Shown here piece after piece: positions 57,969 through 64,000 of a DNA stretch of 64,000 bases. Each line of letters starts with the position of its first letter. The stretch's first letter is position 1. A program made the translations under genes and the position numbers. This stretch comes from Blastococcus carthaginiensis (GTDB lineage Bacteria; Actinomycetota; Actinomycetes; Mycobacteriales; Geodermatophilaceae): the NCBI RefSeq assembly GCF_030731085.1, contig NZ_JASNFN010000016.1, positions 1-64,000 of the forward strand, read 5' to 3'. The notes beneath the pieces were generated by a model. It made no database searches. It worked only from the letters and a program-made list of their open reading frames with translations, and was not told the origin of the DNA.

Positions 57969-59287
57969 TGCACCTCCTGCTGGGCCGGCACGAGACCTCC
58001 CACTGCCGGGCGCGCCGGCTCCGCCCGCTCCTGGGTGGCCGCAGCGACGGTCTCCGAGACGGCGACGTAGGCGATGACGGCCCAGAAGAACTTGTAGTTG
58101 ATGTTGGACAGGAAGAAGGAGGAGACGCACGTGCCCAGCAGGGCCGCCATCGGTGGGGCCCGCATCGCGGCGGGCAGTCGCCACGCGCTCAGCAGGGCGA
58201 CCGCCAGGCCGAGCACCATGATCACCAAGCCGGGCAGGCCGACCTCGATCACCGCGAGCAGGAAGATGCTGTGCGGCTCGAAGGTGGCGCCGCGCGGCTG
58301 CACCCGCGCCTCAGGGGTCGAGGACAGCTCCTGCTGGTAGACCGTGGGGAAGGCACCCCAGCCGGCCCCGCCCAGGCAGTACAGCGGGCAGGCCTGGGCG
58401 CCGACCATCCAGATGTCGGTGCGCCCGGAGGAGTTCGTCGAGTTCTCGACCTGCCGCCGCCCGAAGCCGAACGGCTGGAACATCAGCGCCAGCGCGATCA
58501 GCACCACCACCGAGGTGGCGATCACCGCCTTGCGGGCCCGGGGTGCGATGCCGAGCCACAGGACGACCGCGAAGACGACGAAGGCGCTCAGCAACCCGCC
58601 GCGGGAACCGGTCATGAGGATCCCGAGGAGGAGGAGCAGCGTCGCGGCGCCGTGGAGGAGGCGGCTCCGGCCGGACTCCGTCAGGGTGCGCGACGCGGCC
58701 ACCGCGAGAGGGAGGAGCAGGGCGGCGGCTTCGTTGTTGGCCCCGAGCAGGTCGTCGCCGAACCGCGGGGGGCCGTCACCGGGCCCCGTCCTCTTCCCCG
58801 GGAGACCGCCGAGCAGGGTCATCTGCACGAGGCCGTAGCCCACGACGGCGACCCCGCCGGCCATGAGCGAGGTCGCGAAGAGCCGCAGCGTCCGGTGGTC
58901 GAAGCGGGTCAGCACGAGCGCCACCAGCAGGACCACGTTGCTGGCCAGGATGCGGAGGTCGAGGAAGGTCGCGCCCGGCGCGATGCTCCAGAAGAGCGAG
59001 AACCCGGACAGGGCGAGGAAGGCCAGCCACACGGGGATCGCCAGCGGGATCCGGGCGCTCCCCCACCGCGTCGTCACCAGCTGAATCAGGAGCGCGGCTC
59101 CCAGCAGCAGGCCGAGCAGCGAGGAGATCCCGCCGAACGCCCCGGGGAAGACCTTGAAGCTCGAGCCGAACGGGATTAGGACCGCGTAGGGGGGCAACGC
59201 GTAGCGCACCGGGTCGCGGAAGCAGGCGATGACGTAGGCGCCCAGGAGCGGCGACAGAGCCACGACGAACACCGTGGTCAGATCCAC
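57965..59287 (-). CDS. O-antigen ligase/polymerase (Wzy-like) membrane protein
   Basis: A 440-residue protein with about 11-12 membrane helices and a large extracytoplasmic loop near residues 280-345 (including GRTDIWMVGAQACPLYCLGG and FEPHSIFLLAVIEVGLPG). That matches the Wzy_C/O-antigen ligase family: the GxGWG-like loop and the H-S near the start of the next helix are characteristic. It would polymerise or ligate glycan repeat units outside the membrane. The GTG at 59287 is chosen; an in-frame start at 59329 adds a hydrophilic Arg-rich segment that would crowd the divergent gene. Confidence 0.82.
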   Translation of the reverse strand: MDLTTVFVVALSPLLGAYVIACFRDPVRYALPPYAVLIPFGSSFKVFPGAFGGISSLLGLLLGAALLIQLVTTRWGSARIPLAIPVWLAFLALSGFSLFWSIAPGATFLDLRILASNVVLLVALVLTRFDHRTLRLFATSLMAGGVAVVGYGLVQMTLLGGLPGKRTGPGDGPPRFGDDLLGANNEAAALLLPLAVAASRTLTESGRSRLLHGAATLLLLLGILMTGSRGGLLSAFVVFAVVLWLGIAPRARKAVIATSVVVLIALALMFQPFGFGRRQVENSTNSSGRTDIWMVGAQACPLYCLGGAGWGAFPTVYQQELSSTPEARVQPRGATFEPHSIFLLAVIEVGLPGLVIMVLGLAVALLSAWRLPAAMRAPPMAALLGTCVSSFFLSNINYKFFWAVIAYVAVSETVAAATQERAEPARPAVGGLVPAQQEVQ

Positions 59288-59364
59288 GCCCGGACCGCCT
59301 CTCCGCTCACAGGCCGGGGATCGTCGCACATTCCGGGCCCCTTGTGACCGCTACTGTTCGCGAG

Positions 59365-60315
59365 GTGGCACGGATCAAGGTTCTGTCGATCGTGGGGCCG
59401 GGACGCAGCGGCACGACGGTGCTCGCCGGCATCCTGGGAGCGGTCGACGGGGTGGTCGACGTCGGCGAGCTGCGGTGGTTGTGGCAGCGCGGACTGCTGG
59501 AGCGGCGCACGTGCGGGTGCGGTCTCCCGGTGGGCGAGTGCCCCCTCTGGTCCGCGGTCGTCGCCGAGGTCGCGGCCGGCCGGACCGGGACCGTCGCAGC
59601 GCTCGCCGGGGAGGTCGCCTCGGCCCAGGCGCTGCTGACCTCCCGCCGGCGCCGGCTGCGGGTGGTCCGGAGCGCGGCGACCGGCGCCGACTGGCGGCCG
59701 CTCGAGCCGATCCGGACGGTCACGGACCAGCTCGTGCGGGCGGTCGCCGAGGTGACCGGGGCGCGCGTCATCGTCGACAGCTCCAAGCGGGCGCAGGACG
59801 CCGCCGTGCTCGCAGGGCTCCCGGACGTCGACCTCTACGTCCTGCACATGGTGCGCGACCCTCGCGCGGTCGTCTTCTCGTGGGGCAGGCGGGACAAGAC
59901 GATCCGGGTGGACGGGGGATCCCGGCCGATGGGGACCCGGGGGTTGCTGTCGAGCGTCAGCCGCTGGATGGAGAACGGCCTGGGTGCCGCGGCCCTGCGC
60001 CGGCACGTCCCGGCCGACCGGTGGATGTTCGTGCGCTACGAGGAGTTCGCCGCCCAGCCCCGGGTGACGGTCTCGCGCATCCTCACCTTCCTCGGCGAGG
60101 ACGCCGCCGCACCGTTCGTCGACGACGACTCCGTGGTGCTGGACGTGAACCACACCGTGGCCGGCAACCCGAACCGGTTCCGCGTCGGGCCGGTCACCAT
60201 CCGCCTGGACGACGAGTGGAGCCGGCGCATGCCGCGCCACCGCCAGCTCCTGGTGCAGGGGCTGACGTGGCCGCTGCGGCGCACGCTCCCGGGCGGGACG
60301 TCCCGTCCGGCCTGA
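59365..60315 (+). CDS. Sulfotransferase
   Basis: A protein of about 316 residues: LSIVGPGRSGTTVLAGILGA (canonical PAPS loop) at the N-terminus, DSSKRAQDA, and HMVRDPRAVVFSWGRR (3'-phosphate site). It has cysteines in CGCGLPVGEC (about 45-55), seen in a subset of actinobacterial sulfotransferases. The GTG at 59365 puts the PAPS loop near the terminus. TACTGT 8-13 bases upstream suggests a leaderless transcript. An earlier GTG at 59344 would add seven residues. It converges on the deacetylase gene with a 5-bp gap. Confidence 0.85.
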   Translation: MARIKVLSIVGPGRSGTTVLAGILGAVDGVVDVGELRWLWQRGLLERRTCGCGLPVGECPLWSAVVAEVAAGRTGTVAALAGEVASAQALLTSRRRRLRVVRSAATGADWRPLEPIRTVTDQLVRAVAEVTGARVIVDSSKRAQDAAVLAGLPDVDLYVLHMVRDPRAVVFSWGRRDKTIRVDGGSRPMGTRGLLSSVSRWMENGLGAAALRRHVPADRWMFVRYEEFAAQPRVTVSRILTFLGEDAAAPFVDDDSVVLDVNHTVAGNPNRFRVGPVTIRLDDEWSRRMPRHRQLLVQGLTWPLRRTLPGGTSRPA

Positions 60316-60320
60316 CCTGC

Positions 60321-61091
60321 TCAGGCCCTCGCGCGCACCTTCCCGACCACGGCCTTCACCCGACGGGCGCTCCGGGCGACCGGGTCCGACGTGCGCAGGG
60401 GCAGGTACGGACGTGCTTCCTTGACGCGGACGGCGAGCAACCCGTTCCCGCGCCAGATGCCGACCCGGGGGACGGCGTAGGGCCCTGACACCTCGGCCGT
60501 CTCGGGCAACGCGAACGCGTGCGTGTAGCCGGCCGCGGCGGCCGCCTTGCGCACGCCGGCGTCGTGCAGCCCGCGGGGATAGGCCAGCTGGGTGACCTCC
60601 CGGCCGAGGAGGTCGGAGAGGAACTCCCGGCTCGCTCGCAGGTCTCGGACGCACTCCTCGTAGGACAGGTCCGTGAGGTCGTGGTGGGCCCAGCTGTGCG
60701 ACTGGAAGTCCACACCGGCGTCCTGCATCTCGAGGACCTGGTCGCAGGTCAGCGTGGTCAGGCGCGCGGTGCCCGCGCCCTTGACCCAGTCGACCGGCCG
60801 GCCGGCCGGCGTGAGGGTCTGCGCGACGAGGAAGACGGTGGCCGGCAGGCGCAGGCGGGTGAGCACCGGAAGCACGTGCTCGTGCAGCGCGGCGAAACCG
60901 TCGTCGAACGTCAGCGCGACCGTTCCGCTCGGCAACCGCATGCGGGCGTCCAGCCGGGGAAGGGCGTCGGCGAGGGGGAGGACGTGGCGGCTGCGGCTGA
61001 GCCACGCCATCTGCTGGGCGAACGCCTCGGGCCTGACCGCGAGGGGGGACTCCCAGTCCGGCTCCACCGAGTGGTAACAGAGGATGGTCAT
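60321..61091 (-). CDS. Polysaccharide deacetylase family protein
   Basis: A 256-residue NodB-homology (CE4) protein. MTILCYHSV opens the domain, the metal/base motif TFDDG is near residue 60, HSWAHHDL (H-x3-H) near 133, and LAYPRG completes the active site. It would remove N- or O-acetyl groups from the glycan. No signal peptide is visible, so it may act on cytoplasmic precursors. The ATG at 61091 overlaps the GT4 stop (ATGA). Confidence 0.87.
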   Translation of the reverse strand: MTILCYHSVEPDWESPLAVRPEAFAQQMAWLSRSRHVLPLADALPRLDARMRLPSGTVALTFDDGFAALHEHVLPVLTRLRLPATVFLVAQTLTPAGRPVDWVKGAGTARLTTLTCDQVLEMQDAGVDFQSHSWAHHDLTDLSYEECVRDLRASREFLSDLLGREVTQLAYPRGLHDAGVRKAAAAAGYTHAFALPETAEVSGPYAVPRVGIWRGNGLLAVRVKEARPYLPLRTSDPVARSARRVKAVVGKVRARA

Positions 61092-62224
61092 CGGGCTCCT
61101 CCCGCGCGGCCCCGCCGCCGTGCGGCCGGGACGAGTTGGTCGTAGAGAGCGGACACGTTAGCGGCGGTGACCTCGCTGGAGAACATCTCCACGACCCGCT
61201 CTCTCCCCGCCTCCCCCATGCGGCGCCGCAGCTCCGGGTCGGTGAGCAGCGGCTCGAGCGCATCCGCGAGCTCTTTCGGGCTCTGCACCGGCACGACACG
61301 TCCGGTGACCCCGTCGGCGACCGAGCGCGCCACGTCTCCCACGTCGGTGGCGACGACCGGCAGCCCGGCGGCCATCGCCTCGAGCACCGACAAGGGCATC
61401 GCCTCCCACCAGGACGGCAGGCAGAACACGTCCGCGGCGGCGAACTCGGCGGGCATCTCCTCGGGGGTTCGGGTACCGAGCAGCCGCGCGGACCCGTCCA
61501 GGCCGGCGCGGACCTCCGCCTCCGCGGCCGGCCCCTCGTCCGGGGTCCCTCCGAGGAGCCAGGTCTCGTGGTCGACCCCCCTGTCCCGCAGCAGCCGCGA
61601 CGCCTCGAGCAGGTCCAGCACCCCCTTGCGCGGCGTCAGCAGACCCACGTAGAGGACCCGCGGCGGCTCGTGGTCGCCCTCGCGCTGGGGACGACCCTCC
61701 ACCGGCACTCCGTTGTCGATGAGCAGCACGCGCCCCTCGGGCAGGACCTGGCGGAGAGCCCGCTCACCCGCCGTCCACACCGCGACCACCCGGGAGGCCG
61801 GGACCATGGCCAGCCGCAGGAGGAAGCGGCGCAGCGGCGTGGTCAGCCAGAACTGGATGTTCCCGCCGTGCGCGTGCACCACGACGGAGCAGCCCCGGGC
61901 GCGACCGGCGGCGGCGAGCAGCGCCGCGCGGAGGACGGTCACGGCCGGCGCCAGCGCCGAGTGGATGTGGACGATGTCGCACCCGCGGGCGCGCCGCCAC
62001 ACCGACACCGCGTCCTGGACGGTGCGACGGAGGTTGCCCCAGGTCACGTGCCCGCCCTCGGGGGTGCCCGCGTGCGCCACGTTGAGGAACCGGAGGTCGT
62101 GGTCCAGGGCCAGGCGGCTGCCGAGCAGCGTGTCCAGGAAGGTCGGGATGCCGCCGCGGTCGGGCGCTCCCTTCCCCACCATCAGCACCGTCTTCCTGCT
62201 GGCGTTCTGCCGTGAGCTCGACAT
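61088..62224 (-). CDS. GT4 family glycosyltransferase
   Basis: A 378-residue GT-B enzyme: VLMVGKGAPDRGGIPTFLDT at the N-terminus, VHIHSA, VVHAHGGNIQFW, and the donor domain with VLYVGLLTPRKGV and CLPSWWEAMPLSVLEAMAAG (E-x7-E). Likely acts in the cytoplasm on the lipid-linked repeat unit. Coupled to the deacetylase downstream. It is divergent from the Wzz-like gene at 62354 across 129 bp. Confidence 0.88.
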   Translation of the reverse strand: MSSSRQNASRKTVLMVGKGAPDRGGIPTFLDTLLGSRLALDHDLRFLNVAHAGTPEGGHVTWGNLRRTVQDAVSVWRRARGCDIVHIHSALAPAVTVLRAALLAAAGRARGCSVVVHAHGGNIQFWLTTPLRRFLLRLAMVPASRVVAVWTAGERALRQVLPEGRVLLIDNGVPVEGRPQREGDHEPPRVLYVGLLTPRKGVLDLLEASRLLRDRGVDHETWLLGGTPDEGPAAEAEVRAGLDGSARLLGTRTPEEMPAEFAAADVFCLPSWWEAMPLSVLEAMAAGLPVVATDVGDVARSVADGVTGRVVPVQSPKELADALEPLLTDPELRRRMGEAGRERVVEMFSSEVTAANVSALYDQLVPAARRRGRAGGAR

Positions 62225-62353
62225 CCGGTCTCTCCGGGGTCGTGGGGGCGGCCGGGAGGCCTCCGAGGGAGGGCGGACGATACCCCATCCCCAACGGCCG
62301 ATCAGCGGCTATGGTGGCGCTCCGCCGAGCCGGCCAGGTGGAGGACGGGGACT

Positions 62354-63559
62354 ATGTCTGTGAGCTCCGAACAACCGAGATTCGGTCGCAAGCTGAGCTG
62401 GTGCCTCAGGCACTTCAGCTGGGTGCCCCTGGTCTGCCTTCTCGTGGGAGCGGCCGTGCCGCTGCTCGTGGTGCGGGCCGAGCGGACGTACCAGGCCGAG
62501 GCGCTGGTGGTCGCCCGCCAGCTCACGGTCCACCAGCGGGTCCTCCCGTCGCTCGCCGAGTCGGTGTTCTCCGGCGGGGCCGTCGCGGATGCCGTGGCCG
62601 CGGACCCGGCGCTGGGCCCGGCGGTGGGCGGTGAGGCGAACGGCCTCGTCCCCGGCACGCTGTCCGTGGTCGCCGGGCCGGACTCCGTGACGATGGTGGT
62701 GCAGGCCCGCGACGACGACCCGGTGACCGCGGCGCGGATGGCCGACCTGGCGGCCCAGGCGTACGCGGCGGAGCTGAACCGCGCCGGCTCCGGCGTCGGC
62801 GAGTTCGCCGTCCTCTCGCCCGCCCTCGTGCCGACCACGCCGCTGGACCCGGTCTCCTACCCCCTGCAGGCGGGAGCGGGCGCACTCGCCGGCCTGGTCC
62901 TCGGGCTGGGACTGATCGCGATGATCGCCGCCCTCCGCCAGCCCTGCGTGACGTCTCCGGACGTCAAGGACGCCGTGGGCGTGCCCCTGCTGGGGATCGT
63001 GGAGCTGCCCCGTGCGACACCGGGGACCTACCTGGGCGCCCGCGGGGTGCGCGGCATCGCCGCGGTGACCCGCTGGCTCGCCACCGCTCCGGCCGGGCGG
63101 CTCACCCTGATCAGCTCCCCGTCGGCCGAGGGGTTGCGGCACCGCATCTTCGTCATGGTCGCGATCGCGATGTCCACCGTCCGGCCCGTGCGGTTGCAGG
63201 CGCCCCAGGAGATCGTCGACGCAGCGCGCGCGCAGACGCGCCAGGCCGGGGACGCCATGCCCTCCGAGCTCCGCCACGAGGAGACCGGTGAGCTGCTCCT
63301 CGTCGACGGGGGGTCCCCGTCGGAGCTCGTCGACCCGGCCGCGGCTCCCGTGTACGTGATCGCCGTGGCGCCGCTCGGCATCTCCCCCCGGCGGCTGCGC
63401 ACGCTGGCGCTGGACTACCTCGACGGTGGCCTGCTCGGCGTCATCCTCGTCAAGCGCCGGCTCGGGCTGCGCGCACGGCGCGGGGTCTCGCGGTCGCCCG
63501 CGCAGGCGACCCGGGCACTGCAGCCGGCCGGTGACGTGCCCGCCCCGGAGCCGGCGTGA
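62354..63559 (+). CDS. Wzz-like polysaccharide co-polymerase (paralogue of 53384)
   Basis: A 401-residue protein with the same layout as the gene at 53384. N-terminal helix (WVPLVCLLVGAAVPLLVV, about 23-40), an extracytoplasmic region with the conserved YQAEALVVARQL segment, a second helix (about 175-195) and a cytoplasmic domain lacking Walker A. Both proteins share the DPxTAA-x-ADLA block and the closing LLVKRG/ILVKRR motif. It likely sets chain length together with the Wzy-like protein. A TATGGT hexamer at 62310-62315 may be its -10. Its stop overlaps the start of the next gene. Confidence 0.75.
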   Translation: MSVSSEQPRFGRKLSWCLRHFSWVPLVCLLVGAAVPLLVVRAERTYQAEALVVARQLTVHQRVLPSLAESVFSGGAVADAVAADPALGPAVGGEANGLVPGTLSVVAGPDSVTMVVQARDDDPVTAARMADLAAQAYAAELNRAGSGVGEFAVLSPALVPTTPLDPVSYPLQAGAGALAGLVLGLGLIAMIAALRQPCVTSPDVKDAVGVPLLGIVELPRATPGTYLGARGVRGIAAVTRWLATAPAGRLTLISSPSAEGLRHRIFVMVAIAMSTVRPVRLQAPQEIVDAARAQTRQAGDAMPSELRHEETGELLLVDGGSPSELVDPAAAPVYVIAVAPLGISPRRLRTLALDYLDGGLLGVILVKRRLGLRARRGVSRSPAQATRALQPAGDVPAPEPA

Positions 63560-64000
63560 AGCGGAGGGGCCGGCGGTCTCGCGGCCTGTGGCTCCTCGCC
63601 CTCGTCGTCGCGCTGGCCACCGGCGGGACCGTCCCGGCCGGGGCCGACACGACCACGCAGCCGCAGACCTTCCAGGGCCCCGGGTACAGCCCGGAGTACG
63701 CGGATCCGCCAACCGGCAGCGAGAACCAGAGCAAGCTGTGGTTCCACGCGGACGCCTGGTGGGCGCTGATCGTCGAGCCGGCGGGCCGCTCGGTCCGGGT
63801 CTTCGAGCTCATGCCCCACCACATCTGGCGGCCGACATCGGCGGTCGTCAACACCGACACCGGGGACGTCGGGGACGCCCTCCGGGACGGTGACGCCGTC
63901 CACGTCGTGACCCGGAGCAGCGACGCGTCCCTGTTCTACGTGAACCTGTCCTTCGACGCAGCCGCGCGGGACTACCGGGTCGCTGCCCCCGTGCTGGTGA
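63556..64000 (+). CDS. Secreted protein, N-terminal part only (paralogue of 35166)
   Basis: The frame starts at GTG 63556, overlapping the Wzz-like stop (GTGA), and is open to the window edge (148 codons visible). There is a signal peptide to about residue 31 (VPAGADT), then a domain with NQSKLWFHADAWWALIV, ELMPHHIWRPTSAVV and GDALRDGDAVHVVTR. These match the start of the mature protein at 35166 segment by segment. It is therefore probably a beta-propeller-like exported protein. Coupling to a Wzz-like gene ties the family to polysaccharide assembly. Confidence 0.75.
   Translation, partial: MKRRGRRSRGLWLLALVVALATGGTVPAGADTTTQPQTFQGPGYSPEYADPPTGSENQSKLWFHADAWWALIVEPAGRSVRVFELMPHHIWRPTSAVVNTDTGDVGDALRDGDAVHVVTRSSDASLFYVNLSFDAAARDYRVAAPVLV

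Noticed and set aside
1..64000. Prophage, insertion sequence or integrative element
   Set aside because: No transposase, integrase, phage structural gene or tRNA-adjacent attachment repeat was found; the two tRNA genes have no flanking direct repeats that I can see.

Overview
The window is about 64 kb of very GC-rich DNA. Genes are densely packed, with many GTG and TTG starts, frequent four-base ATGA or GTGA stop/start overlaps, and GC-rich hairpin terminators that mostly lack T-tracts. This is typical of an actinobacterium. The mix of genes (sulfated exopolysaccharide genes, a CGNR regulator, an MMPL transporter, secreted proteins with bacterial Ig-like domains) suggests the Frankiales/Geodermatophilaceae area, but that placement is inference.

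Region 1 (1-11.6 kb): a UDP-glucuronate decarboxylase-like gene, a solute-binding/VWA protein, then a minus-strand heptose operon. The operon encodes a GT2-GmhB fusion, a GT9, two GT4-type glycosyltransferases, GmhA and HldE, with a second GT9 just downstream. Together they can make ADP-D-glycero-D-manno-heptose and transfer it, which is unusual for a Gram-positive. The decarboxylase gene and the operon share an upstream dyad motif. The 615-bp non-coding region upstream of the operon is full of tandem repeats and hairpins.

Region 2 (11.6-22.3 kb): an acid-catabolism island. It holds 3-oxoacid CoA-transferase A/B, a tripartite tricarboxylate transporter with two tandem binding proteins (one with a frameshifting 26-bp duplication), a ThDP-dependent enzyme, a MarR regulator, a secreted protein and a lactate 2-monooxygenase-like flavoenzyme.

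Region 3 (22.4-35.1 kb): mixed chromosomal genes. They are a penicillin-binding protein with a long polyproline tail, an MMPL exporter, a secreted heparin-lyase-fold protein, tRNA-Arg and tRNA-Ser, an MFS transporter divergent from a CGNR zinc-finger protein, a PAP2 phosphatase pseudogene, small membrane proteins, a PHP-domain protein and a NERD protein.

Region 4 (35.1-64 kb): a large extracellular polysaccharide locus. It contains five sulfotransferase-like genes, a Wzx flippase, a Wzy/ligase-type membrane protein, two Wzz-like proteins, GT2 and GT4 glycosyltransferases, a polysaccharide deacetylase, and secreted Ig-like, beta-propeller and RTX-type proteins. It also contains two paralogous pairs of uncharacterised exported proteins. 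Embedded in it is a compact module of P-loop kinase, 2-hydroxyacid dehydrogenase, phosphoenolpyruvate mutase, ATP-grasp ligase and sulfotransferase. The simplest reading is a sulfated glycan that may also carry a phosphonate, possibly phosphonolactate. This is the most interesting hypothesis in the window. The last gene runs off the right edge.
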